Below are positions 8,512-15,101 of a DNA stretch of 23,501 nucleotides, in pieces. Numbering within the stretch: the stretch's first letter is position 1; every line of letters starts with the position of its first letter. The position numbers were made by a program, and so were the translations under genes. This stretch comes from 1XD8-76 sp051880335 (lineage in GTDB: Bacteria > Bacillota > Clostridia > Lachnospirales > Lachnospiraceae), in contig JBJENT010000028.1 of assembly GCA_051880335.1 (NCBI GenBank), positions 1 to 23,501 of the forward strand. Direction: 5' to 3'. The notes under the pieces are model-generated. The model made no database searches and was not told the origin of the DNA. It saw only the letters and a program-made list of their open reading frames with translations.

Positions 8512-9063
8512 CTATGCAATCAGCCCTGCCTTTATGAGTCGTGCGCGAACCATTTGTCCTGCAACAAGGGCAATCACTATTTTGATCAGGTCCCCAAGGA
8601 TAAATGGAACAACGCACACAGTCAGGGCATAGGCAACTGTACATTCCATTTCGATGACAAACCAGACCGTACCAAACAAATAAGCAAGTGCGGTTCCCAC
8701 AATCATTCCGATAAATATCATGATATAATTCTTAGCAAATTTTTCCACACAAATACCACAAACGATCGCCATCAGGAAAAACCCAACCAGATATCCTCCT
8801 GTAGGTCCCAGAATCTTACCGGGGCCGCCGGAATATCCTGAAAAAACAGGCAGTCCCACAAAGCCAAGCAGGAAGTAAATCCCATAAGACAGGGTTCCAA
8901 ATTTTGTTCCCAGCAGAAAAACCGCCAGATAGATTACCAGATTGGTAAAGGTGATCGGAACCTGTCCAATGGGGATGGACATTGGGCCCAACACGCACAT
9001 AACTGCTGTAAAGCAGGCTGTTGTAGTCATTTGATAAGTCGTCATTTTCTTTTTGTTTTCCAT
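8512..9063 (-). CDS. bioY: BioY, substrate-binding (S) component of the biotin ECF transporter
   Basis: 183-residue membrane protein that binds biotin and works with the shared ECF energy-coupling module (EcfA, EcfA', EcfT), not encoded here. Six hydrophobic helices are visible. The family signatures are present: GPMSIPIGQVPITFTNL in helix 1, GLPVFSGYSGG, and GPTGGYLVGF. The length is normal. AGAGGA lies about 10 nt before ATG 9063; an internal Met at residue 7 has no ribosome site. It is a single-gene unit, convergent with the GH43 gene. Its promoter is overlapped by BirA-like half-sites, so it is expected to be repressed when biotin is plentiful. Confidence 0.95.
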   Translation of the reverse strand: MENKKKMTTYQMTTTACFTAVMCVLGPMSIPIGQVPITFTNLVIYLAVFLLGTKFGTLSYGIYFLLGFVGLPVFSGYSGGPGKILGPTGGYLVGFFLMAIVCGICVEKFAKNYIMIFIGMIVGTALAYLFGTVWFVIEMECTVAYALTVCVVPFILGDLIKIVIALVAGQMVRARLIKAGLIA

Positions 9064-9099
9064 GTTGCTATTTCCTCTTTTCTTTTGCTCTCGGGAAAT

Positions 9100-9159
9100 C
9101 TTTCTATCCCGCTTTCTATTTTGCTTTCTATCTCACTTTCTGTCATGCTTTCTGTCATT
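9100..9159. repeat. Five 12-bp tandem repeats in the bioY leader
   Basis: Units CTTTCTATCCCG, CTTTCTATTTTG, CTTTCTATCTCA, CTTTCTGTCATG and CTTTCTGTCATT run head to tail at an exact 12-bp period. They lie between the bioY promoter and its ribosome site, so the leader RNA carries five AGAAAG blocks. Copies decay gradually, which suggests old tandem duplication. Confidence 0.9.
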
Positions 9160-9177
9160 ATTTCTTTTGCCTTTGTG

Positions 9178-9206
9178 ATTATGGCATTTTATATTTAAAA
9201 TGTCAA
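9178..9206 (-). promoter_or_regulatory. Sigma-A promoter of bioY
   Basis: On the minus strand TTGACA (9206-9201) and CATAAT (9183-9178) are separated by exactly 17 bp. The transcript would begin near 9171, giving a leader of about 105 nt. The -35 box lies within a BirA-like half-site. Confidence 0.85.
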
Positions 9207-9255
9207 CCGCTATTTCTCATTAGTTAACATTCTGTATTTCTTATTAGGTAACATT
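9199..9255. promoter_or_regulatory. BirA-type operator with three half-sites
   Basis: AATGTCAAC (9199-9207) and GTTAACATT (9223-9231) form an inverted repeat with one mismatch and a 15-bp spacer. This matches the Firmicutes BirA pattern TGTTAAC-N14-16-GTTAACA. A third half-site, GGTAACATT (9247-9255), follows after another 15 bp. The operator covers the bioY -35 box, so biotin-loaded BirA would block RNA polymerase. Confidence 0.8.
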
Positions 9256-9263
9256 TTGCCTGT

Positions 9264-9736
9264 AACTCGAGTTTTCTTTACTGAGTTATAAGGCAAAAGT
9301 GTTGATAAAACCACAGGAATAAGAATTACTGTTTTTGAAGTGAAAAGTTTCCGCAAACAGTAAGGTTTGGTAACAAGCTAAAAATGATTACTGTGTGTGG
9401 AGCAAAATGTTCTCACACACAGTAAGATTTGGTAACTATCTAAAAATGATTACTGTGTGCGGGATAAAAAGTTCTCACATACAGTATGATTTGGCAACAC
9501 CCAAAGAACGATTACTGTGTGTGGAGCAAAATGTTCTCACATACAGTAAGGTTTGGCAACTAGCAAAAAACGATTACTGTGTGCGGAGCAAAATGTTCTC
9601 ACATACAGTAAGGTTTGAAAAACAAGGTTCGTAATGTGAAATTTGACCGAAAAGCAAGATTATATCCTTTCTTTCTCTTCATTTTCAGTGGTGAAAGCAC
9701 TTTTCATCAACACTTTTTGTCCTAAAACTCGAGTTT
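9264..9736. mobile_element. Non-coding element bounded by long imperfect inverted repeats (MITE-like?)
   Basis: The left end (9264-9323) and the inverted right end (9678-9736) share AACTCGAGTTTT, then AGG-CAAAAGTGTTGAT-AAA, then CCAC and a GAA-rich tail. The left copy has an extra ~14 nt after the first block and the right copy an extra ~12 nt after the second. Between them lie five 62-bp hairpin repeats and a short AT-rich stretch. No transposase is encoded and no clear target duplication is visible, so a passive MITE-like element is only one reading; a structured non-coding RNA is another. Confidence 0.5.
9324..9618. repeat. Five tandem 62-bp hairpin repeats
   Basis: Copies start at 9324, 9386, 9448, 9510 and 9572, an exact 62-bp period; the last is truncated after about 46 bp. 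Each begins (G)ATTACTGT and contains 12-nt arms around a 14-nt loop. In copy 2, TTACTGTGTGTG (9388-9399) pairs perfectly with CACACACAGTAA (9414-9425). The stem is followed by RATTTGGYAAC- or RGTTTGGYAAC-like sequence and a variable 10-14 nt. Stem position 8 is T-A in copy 1, G-C in copy 2 and G-T in copies 3-5, so pairing is kept while sequence changes. Confidence 0.92.
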
Positions 9737-9749
9737 TCCCAATACACGT

Positions 9750-9788
9750 CAGGAAGCGGCATGCCTATCTATGGCACACCGCTTCCTG
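9750..9788 (-). terminator. Strong hairpin downstream of the EF-hand gene
   Basis: CAGGAAGCGG (9750-9759) pairs perfectly with CCGCTTCCTG (9779-9788). On the minus strand the stem extends to 16 pairs through two G-U pairs that would be mismatches on the plus strand, so the leftward RNA is the likely folded form. No U-run follows directly, so it may be a processing or stability element rather than a standard terminator. Confidence 0.5.
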
Positions 9789-9810
9789 TATACTACCTTC
9801 CTATTTCAAA

Positions 9811-9887
9811 TATGTTTCTTGCATAATTTCCATATGTTTCATGTATGTCTCTTACATACTTTCCATATGTTTCTTGAGTGTTTCTAT
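9811..9887. repeat. Seven degenerate 11-bp tandem repeats
   Basis: The units TATGTTTCTTG, CATAATTTCCA, TATGTTTCATG, TATGTCTCTTA, CATACTTTCCA, TATGTTTCTTG and AGTGTTTCTAT run without gaps. Units 1-2 and 4-5 also match each other as a 22-bp block, so there is a higher-order 33-bp period. It lies in the 3' flank of the gene at 9913-11088. Confidence 0.75.
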
Positions 9888-9912
9888 TTCTTTTTACAGA
9901 AAAATGCACTGT

Positions 9913-11088
9913 TCACACAGCCAGATCTACATGATTGACTGTTCCCACTTCACCACTGCTCTCCTTCAAATAGATTCCGGTTTTGCGGACAACTCCCAGA
10001 GTTTCGCCTGAATCATTTTTCTGCGTAAACTCGGTATCTGCATTTCCCAGATAGATGGCACCAACATCTGCTTTTTTCAAATCCAGAAGGATATCGTTTC
10101 CTTCTTTATCCTTGATCCATACTTTCAGCTTATCAAAAATGCTGTCATTTTCATCAATCCAGCCATTACCATCTTCATCGTACTGGCTCAGATCTGCAAA
10201 TCCGTCTCCGCTTTGGGTTCCGAACAGCTCATTTCCATCATTAATCTTACCATCACCATTTTTATCCAATGCCAGAAATCCGGATCCTTCTCCTGCAAAA
10301 GATATTTCCTCTTCTTCACCATCACTGTCCAGGTCGAAGAAAAACTTCTGATCTGTAACACTGGCTACATCCGTATCCAGATTGATCACTAGCGGATCTG
10401 TCAAGATATAGTTTTCCGAAGTCAGGGTATTGATTTTACTCATAAATGCTCTGGACATTCCCACTTCAATCTGGAAATCGATGTTTCTTCCATCCGCTGT
10501 CTGAACTTTTCCTGTGGATGCAAAAGCAGTGCTTTCTTTTTCCACTGTATAACCGGACGTGGCGGTTACTCTCTGCCAGAGTGTACCACCGGAAGATGTA
10601 CCAATCATCGGAATCTCGGTCTGTGCTTCAAAAGAAAAACTTACCGATTCACTTCGAAATGTAGAAGAACGAAGATCCAGGGTTCCTCCGTTTATCTGTT
10701 TTCTCAGTTCCAGTGGACTTTTCGTATAATTATCCTTGATGACGCCAAAGAACTTTTTCAAGAGCTCCAGCTGAAGTTCAAACCCTTCCGGTGCTCCTTC
10801 CGTTCCCATACCACTTACCTGGCCTGCATTTTGGATACGGTCAGAAAGCTTCTTCCAGAGATTCTCCTGATTCTTTTTCTGACGCTCTGCTGCCTCATTT
10901 TCCTGCTGGCGTTTGTACTGCTTCATGTCTTCCAGATAAGAAGACTCCTGCGACTCTTTTGACAAAGTCAAAATCGCTCCTTTTAAATCCTTCGATGCCG
11001 CAGCCTCCATCGTAAGGGACTCTTTGTGGGAGTAAGATTCGTAGCTATGACTGGAAACCATAGTTACCGTGCTACTGGTAATTTTCAT
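9913..11088 (-). CDS. Hypothetical protein with RTX-associated/EF-hand-like calcium loops
   Basis: 391 residues, no signal peptide, no membrane helix, no cysteine. Residues 1-90 are Ser/Glu/Lys/Gln-rich, with a helical charged stretch at about 50-80. The middle (about 135-230) is beta-rich. The C-terminal third has three Asp-rich calcium-binding loops: DLDSDGEEEE (252-261), DKNGDGKINDGNELFG (275-290) and DEDGNGWIDEND (304-315), followed by SIFDKLKVW. This LALDkNGDGkI...ELFG...DkLkVW arrangement resembles a domain next to RTX repeats in Gram-negative exported proteins. Calcium binding is therefore likely; cell location and role are unknown. AAAGGAG precedes ATG 11088. It is a lone gene with its own upstream promoter candidates. 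Confidence 0.85.
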   Translation of the reverse strand: MKITSSTVTMVSSHSYESYSHKESLTMEAAASKDLKGAILTLSKESQESSYLEDMKQYKRQQENEAAERQKKNQENLWKKLSDRIQNAGQVSGMGTEGAPEGFELQLELLKKFFGVIKDNYTKSPLELRKQINGGTLDLRSSTFRSESVSFSFEAQTEIPMIGTSSGGTLWQRVTATSGYTVEKESTAFASTGKVQTADGRNIDFQIEVGMSRAFMSKINTLTSENYILTDPLVINLDTDVASVTDQKFFFDLDSDGEEEEISFAGEGSGFLALDKNGDGKINDGNELFGTQSGDGFADLSQYDEDGNGWIDENDSIFDKLKVWIKDKEGNDILLDLKKADVGAIYLGNADTEFTQKNDSGETLGVVRKTGIYLKESSGEVGTVNHVDLAV

Positions 11089-11142
11089 ATTGGACTCCTT
11101 TCCGTTTACGCAAATCCATTTGCTTATTTATCGGTATATATC

Positions 11143-11196
11143 TTATCGGCTTGTTTGACCTTTCTGATTATACCTTACCCGCACGTAAGCTCCCAA
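11143..11196 (-). promoter_or_regulatory. Promoter region of the EF-hand gene (sigma-A and possible sigma-28-like)
   Basis: A sigma-A reading is TTGGGA (11196-11191), 18 bp, TATAAT (11172-11167). Just downstream on the same strand GCCGATAA (11150-11143) matches the -10 of flagellar-type sigma-28 promoters, with TAAT 16 bp before it; a second CCGATAA sits at 11134-11128. The sigma-A option is the safer one. Confidence 0.55.
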
Positions 11197-11333
11197 TTTC
11201 TGCCTTTATTTGTTTTTCAAATTACCACTTTGATTCCATACGCTCTTTTTAGAAAATTTTTTGTTTTGATTGCTGCCAGATACAAGAATATCTACTAATC
11301 TCCCGCATATACTAATAAAGAGGGGGTGTTTGC

Positions 11334-11378
11334 ATGATCGCCTGGTTCCTATATCTGTTTCGTTCTCTTTTAAAGTAG
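11334..11378 (+). CDS. Possible 14-residue hydrophobic peptide
   Basis: An ATG at 11334 opens a frame MIAWFLYLFRSLLK and stops at TAG. It is preceded by AGAGGGGGTG at good spacing (about 7-8 nt), an unusually strong ribosome site for non-coding DNA. The peptide is hydrophobic with two basic residues, as in some type I toxins, but no antisense RNA or convincing promoter is seen. It may be chance. Confidence 0.25.
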   Translation: MIAWFLYLFRSLLK

Positions 11379-11430
11379 CTTTTTTGTTAAGTCATTTTAC
11401 TGATATGCTATTTCATCCATATGATCTTAA

Positions 11431-13923
11431 CTATTTCAGAACATCTGCCAAAGTACTCATCAGGGCTTCGATATTAATAGGCTTTGCTATAAATCCATTC
11501 ATTCCTGCCTTCAGCGCATCCTGCTTATCTTCTTCAAAAGCATTCGCTGTCATTGCAATGATTGGAATATTTGCCTTTTTGTTATCACTTAACGTCCTGA
11601 TCTCTCGTGTTGCCACAAACCCATTCATCCTGGGCATCTGAATATCCATAAGAATCAGGTCATATTGATCAGAAGTCGCAGACGCCATCTTATCCACAGC
11701 AACAATGCCATCTTCTGCTACATCTACAACAAGTCCCGCCTCTTTCAGTATTTCAGTTGCAATTTCCTGATTCAGTTCATTATCTTCTACAAGAAGAACC
11801 TTCTTTCCGGTAAAATCAACAGCTTCTACTGCTTCTTTCTTTTCATTTGCTACGCGGACAGGTCTTGTAAGCACCTCCCGTAGTTCTGACATAAAAAGTG
11901 GTTTCGCTACAAAGGCTGTAACACCGGCCTCTCTTGCTTCCACTTCGATATCCGACCAGTCATATGCAGTCAGAATGATAATCGGCGTATTCTCTCCGAT
12001 CACCTTACGAATTCGGCGAACTGTTTCAATACCATTCATATCCGGCATAAGCCAATCGATTATGTATGCCTTAAATTCATCTCGCTCATCATAAGCCTCC
12101 TTCGCCCTGACAACTGCTTCTTTGCCGGAAACCGTCCAATCTGCTCTCATTCCAATCTGCTTCAGCATTTTACTTATGCTCATGCATGTATTCGTATCGT
12201 CATCGGCAACCAGAGCACGTGCACCCTGCAGTTCCGGAATGGGTTCATATTTTACAATATTATCAGACAACTTGCAGTCAAGCACTACAAGGAATTCTGT
12301 TCCTTTTCCTTCCTCGCTTACTACACTGATGGTTCCGCCCATCATATCAACGATATTTTTTGTAATCGCCATACCAAGTCCGGTTCCCTGGATTCCACTG
12401 ACTGTTGTAGTCTGCTCTCTGGAGAAAGATTCAAAAATATGCTTCTGGAAATCATCAGTCATACCAATCCCATTATCTTTGATGCGGAACTCATAAGTTG
12501 CATATCCGCTCAGCGCTGAGGGTTTTTCTGAAATTCTGATACTGATGGTTCCACCAACCGGTGTAAATTTGATTGCATTGCTGACAATATTTAACAGTAC
12601 CTGATTCAGGCGAAGTTTATCCGTAATAATATCTTCATTTACAATATCCTGTATATCAATAAACAGATCCTGTCGCTTCGCAGAAATACCCGATTGGATA
12701 ATGGTTCTCAGATCATGAAGAACATCCGGGAGATGCACCTCTTTTTCTTCGATTTTTACCCGCCCGCTCTCAATACGACTCATATCCAGGACATCATTAA
12801 TCAGACTAAGTAAATGACTGCTTGATATAGAAATTTTGTTAAGATAATCTCTTGTCACCTCAACATTATCAAGATGTGAAGCTGCAAGGGCTGTATATCC
12901 TATGATAGCATTCATAGGGGTACGAATATCATGGGACATATTATTCAGAAAAACAGTTTTTGCTCTATTGGCGTGTTCTGCAGCCGCAAGCGCATCAACA
13001 AGTATCTTTCTCTGTGCTTCTTTTTCACGTTCTTCCCCATCCACATTCAGAAAAGCAAAAGCAATGTGCGATACTTCTTCACTTTTTTTCGAAAAATTGA
13101 TCAGCACAAGTTCCAACCATTGATATCCGCCATTCTTTCCCGTCTGTAAAAACCGATAGGAATATCTCTTCTTGTTATAAAGCGTTTTCTTTACATAATC
13201 CTCATCAGCAAACTTTATTAATGTATCACGATAATCCGGATGGGTATAGGTATGAACCAGTTCTCTGAATGTGGCAAAAAAATCTGCCGCTTCCATAGAT
13301 TCCATTTCAATATTATCTTTTGTCACATTTTCGCGAACATTGTATTTCATATACTCATTTGTATCAAAATTTATGAAATACAAAGCTGAATACTGGCTAG
13401 CAAGCCCTTCTATCTTTTTTATATCCTCTTCCAGTAGCTTTCTCTGTTTCACATCCCTGTTATGCAGTTCTTCTATTTCTGTATGATCAAGAACGTAGGT
13501 GATTGCCAAAAGGTCATTATTCGTCAGGTCACGGTACATGACCACATGCTGCTCAGCTAACATTGGATTTCCAAGAGAATCCTTCGTCCAGTAACGATAA
13601 AAAATATGCTCCTCACCCTTTTCAAAGCACTCCACTAAATGATCTATATCGAAAAATGCAAAATAATCCGATTTCAGTTCTTCTGCCAGTTGATTTCCCC
13701 AATATTCAATGACATCCCAGTATTTGCAGTCTTCCGGAAAACCGATTGCCTCATTGATACTATATTCTACATCATCAATCACCTGATACATCGTCCCCGG
13801 AACAAGGTTGCGCGTAATATTGATATTATAGTAAGTACCTGCACTTGCAGAAAGTGCATGTTCAATAATTGTTATTTTCTTCTTATAGGTTTCAAGCCGA
13901 AGCTCTAAAGCTGTTTTCCCCAC
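11431..13923 (-). CDS. Soluble PAS hybrid sensor histidine kinase with two receiver domains
   Basis: 830 residues, no membrane helix, so a cytoplasmic sensor. Two PAS-like domains occupy about residues 20-150 and 180-300, then a coiled linker. The HisKA block FLNNMSHDIRTPMNAIIGY has phosphoacceptor His331. The ATPase has the N-box NIVSNAIKFTP, then DNGIGM and GTGLGMAI. Receiver 1 (ALVADDDTNT...IIDWLMPDMNG) has Asp623; receiver 2 (VLLVEDNELNQ...LILMDIQMPRMNG) has Asp760, each with a Lys near its end (AKPLF, AKPI). There is no Hpt and no DNA-binding output, so phosphate must pass to a partner encoded elsewhere. The start codon is GTG at 13923, supported by GGAGGG 7 nt upstream. Signal unknown. 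Confidence 0.95.
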   Translation of the reverse strand: MGKTALELRLETYKKKITIIEHALSASAGTYYNINITRNLVPGTMYQVIDDVEYSINEAIGFPEDCKYWDVIEYWGNQLAEELKSDYFAFFDIDHLVECFEKGEEHIFYRYWTKDSLGNPMLAEQHVVMYRDLTNNDLLAITYVLDHTEIEELHNRDVKQRKLLEEDIKKIEGLASQYSALYFINFDTNEYMKYNVRENVTKDNIEMESMEAADFFATFRELVHTYTHPDYRDTLIKFADEDYVKKTLYNKKRYSYRFLQTGKNGGYQWLELVLINFSKKSEEVSHIAFAFLNVDGEEREKEAQRKILVDALAAAEHANRAKTVFLNNMSHDIRTPMNAIIGYTALAASHLDNVEVTRDYLNKISISSSHLLSLINDVLDMSRIESGRVKIEEKEVHLPDVLHDLRTIIQSGISAKRQDLFIDIQDIVNEDIITDKLRLNQVLLNIVSNAIKFTPVGGTISIRISEKPSALSGYATYEFRIKDNGIGMTDDFQKHIFESFSREQTTTVSGIQGTGLGMAITKNIVDMMGGTISVVSEEGKGTEFLVVLDCKLSDNIVKYEPIPELQGARALVADDDTNTCMSISKMLKQIGMRADWTVSGKEAVVRAKEAYDERDEFKAYIIDWLMPDMNGIETVRRIRKVIGENTPIIILTAYDWSDIEVEAREAGVTAFVAKPLFMSELREVLTRPVRVANEKKEAVEAVDFTGKKVLLVEDNELNQEIATEILKEAGLVVDVAEDGIVAVDKMASATSDQYDLILMDIQMPRMNGFVATREIRTLSDNKKANIPIIAMTANAFEEDKQDALKAGMNGFIAKPINIEALMSTLADVLK

Positions 13924-13993
13924 TATTGTACCCTCCGAGTATCCCCTTTTGCATAAATCGCCTATATTGATAAGACATCATTATGCAAATAAA

Positions 13994-14038
13994 ATTATAA
14001 CAAAGGTAGTTGCAAAGTTCAATCTTGCTTGAAGATTG
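13994..14038 (-). promoter_or_regulatory. Promoter of the hybrid kinase gene with overlapping inverted repeat
   Basis: TTGAAC (14022-14017) and TATAAT (13999-13994) are 17 bp apart on the minus strand. A perfect 7-bp inverted repeat, CAATCTT-N5-AAGATTG (14020-14038), overlaps the upstream edge of the -35 box and may bind a regulator. Confidence 0.8.
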
Positions 14039-14067
14039 CTAATTTCTATCAACTATACTGCAAAATA

Positions 14068-14107
14068 TAAAAATGCCAGGAACCGCATAAATACGGGATT
14101 CCTAGCA
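14068..14107 (-). terminator. Rho-independent terminator of ssrA
   Basis: On the minus strand TGCTAGGAA pairs with TTCCTGGCA, with one G-U pair, and is followed at once by TTTTTAT. It starts 22 nt after the mature tmRNA end. Confidence 0.9.
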
Positions 14108-14128
14108 CTTTTCACGTTTTTGTAAAAA

Positions 14129-14474
14129 TGGATTAGGCGGGAGTCGAACCCGCGTCCAAAAGCCCATTCCCTGTCCTTCTACTATCATAGTCAATTGATT
14201 TCGCCAAAGGCATTTCCCGCCGCCACAAAGTAATTGACACCCTCATGGTATTGGTAGCTTCATGATACGCCCACGTGGGCAAAGCTTAGCACGTGTCGTT
14301 TCCTACATCGTCGATGCCTGGGTCCTAATGTGTAGGTGCACTAGGTCAGACAGCTGCCATTAGGCAGCGATTGCTAATTTTCTATCAGCGTTTATATTTA
14401 AGTTTGCGATTTGACGCATCGCCTGCGGATAGCTTCTCCAGCTGCAAGACCCCTGTCGAAACCTTGACTAACCC
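14129..14474 (-). ncRNA. ssrA: Transfer-messenger RNA (tmRNA)
   Basis: 346-nt one-piece tmRNA that rescues stalled ribosomes with SmpB. The 5' acceptor strand GGGTTAG pairs with CTAATCC at the 3' end (one G-U); the CCA tail is not encoded, since TCCA is followed by TTTTT. The T-arm reads GCGGG TTCGACT CCCGC, and the 5' domain has GGTTTCGACAGGGG. The tag frame runs from GCA at 14407 to TAA at 14360 and encodes ANLNINADRKLAIAA, ending in the Ala-Ala degron expected for ClpXP; a GCTGCC/GGCAGC hairpin sits at the stop codon. Ends are inferred from pairing and may be off by one or two bases. It lies just downstream of smpB and rnr. Confidence 0.96.
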
Positions 14475-14538
14475 GGAATTATTTTTCCCATTCCATTTCC
14501 GACAAAAAGCTGCCGGAAAATGATAGGAAACTGTTTAC

Positions 14539-14567
14539 ATTATATGCAACAATGCACCTTACGTCAA
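14539..14567 (-). promoter_or_regulatory. Sigma-A promoter of ssrA
   Basis: TTGACG (14567-14562) and TATAAT (14544-14539) are exactly 17 bp apart. Transcription would start near 14532, leaving a leader of about 58 nt that must be removed (normally by RNase P) to give the mature end at 14474. The leader contains a TTTCCG/CGGAAA hairpin. Confidence 0.9.
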
Positions 14568-14625
14568 CTAAACTACAAGTATAAAATCATGAAAGTTTTA
14601 TGAACATTAGTGAAGAATAAAACAA

Positions 14626-14643
14626 AAAAATCTATAGATTTTT
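14626..14643 (-). terminator. Weak terminator-like palindrome at the smpB stop codon
   Basis: AAAAATCTATAGATTTTT is a perfect palindrome that contains the smpB TAG codon and runs into TTTTTTTG on the transcript. The stem is almost all A-U, so it may terminate poorly. Confidence 0.35.
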
Positions 14644-15096
14644 GATTTTAAATTCTCTTTCATGCTCCCGCTTCATATCATGTTTCGCAATGGATTCTCT
14701 CTTGTCATAAAGCTTTTTACCTTTTGCCAGACCAATCTCGATTTTTGCTCTTCCATCCTTAAAATATACCTGCAACGGTACAAGAGCATAACCTCGCTCA
14801 GCCAGCTTTCCATTCAGTTTCATGATCTCCTGCTTGTGAAGAAGCATCTTTTTCGGTCTCAAAGGATCTCTGTTAAAGATATTGCCCTTTTCATAAGGGC
14901 TGATATTCATCCCGTAAATATATGCTTCCCCATTTTCGATCCGGGCAAAGCCTTCTTTGATGCTGCACTTTCCCATACGAAGTGACTTAACCTCCGTACC
15001 ATGCAGTACCAGACCTGCCTCATATTTTTCCTCAATAAAGAAATCATGAAAAGCGTTTTTATTGTTGGCCACCAGCTTCATAGCTTCTTTTGCCAT
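14632..15096 (-). CDS. smpB: SmpB, tmRNA-binding protein
   Basis: 154-residue small basic RNA-binding protein that loads tmRNA into stalled ribosomes. The family blocks are clear: NKNAFHDFFIEEKYEAGLVL, GTEVKSLR, CSIKEGFARIENGEAYIYGM, and NRDPLRPKKMLLHKQEI. The C-terminal basic tail is KKLYDKRESIAKHDMKRE, which enters the mRNA channel. I place the start at ATG 15096 (MAKEAMKLV), with GAGGAG 8 nt upstream; a GTG at 15105 would overlap the end of rnr. The ribosome site lies inside the last rnr codons and the gap is only 5 nt, so translation is coupled to rnr. Confidence 0.97.
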   Translation of the reverse strand: MAKEAMKLVANNKNAFHDFFIEEKYEAGLVLHGTEVKSLRMGKCSIKEGFARIENGEAYIYGMNISPYEKGNIFNRDPLRPKKMLLHKQEIMKLNGKLAERGYALVPLQVYFKDGRAKIEIGLAKGKKLYDKRESIAKHDMKREHEREFKIKNL

Positions 15097-15101
15097 AATA
15101 A

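Larger units (their letters stand above)
11089..11430. other. Intergenic region between hybrid kinase and EF-hand gene
   Basis: 342 bp between two leftward genes. It holds promoter candidates for the EF-hand gene (11128-11196) and a possible 14-codon ORF on the plus strand (11334-11378). No clear terminator is visible after the kinase gene. Confidence 0.5.

Noticed and set aside
9324..9618. CRISPR array
   Set aside because: The whole 62-bp unit is repeated, including the would-be spacer; there are no unique spacers and no cas genes.
9395..9634. 79-codon open frame on the plus strand across the 62-bp repeats
   Set aside because: The 62-bp period shifts frame in each copy, so the translated copies do not match each other as a repeat protein; no ribosome site. 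The frame is a by-product of the repeat.
9643..10011. 122-codon frame on the plus strand
   Set aside because: Runs through the inverted repeat, a hairpin and the 11-bp repeats, then antisense to the calcium-loop gene; no ribosome site and low-complexity sequence.
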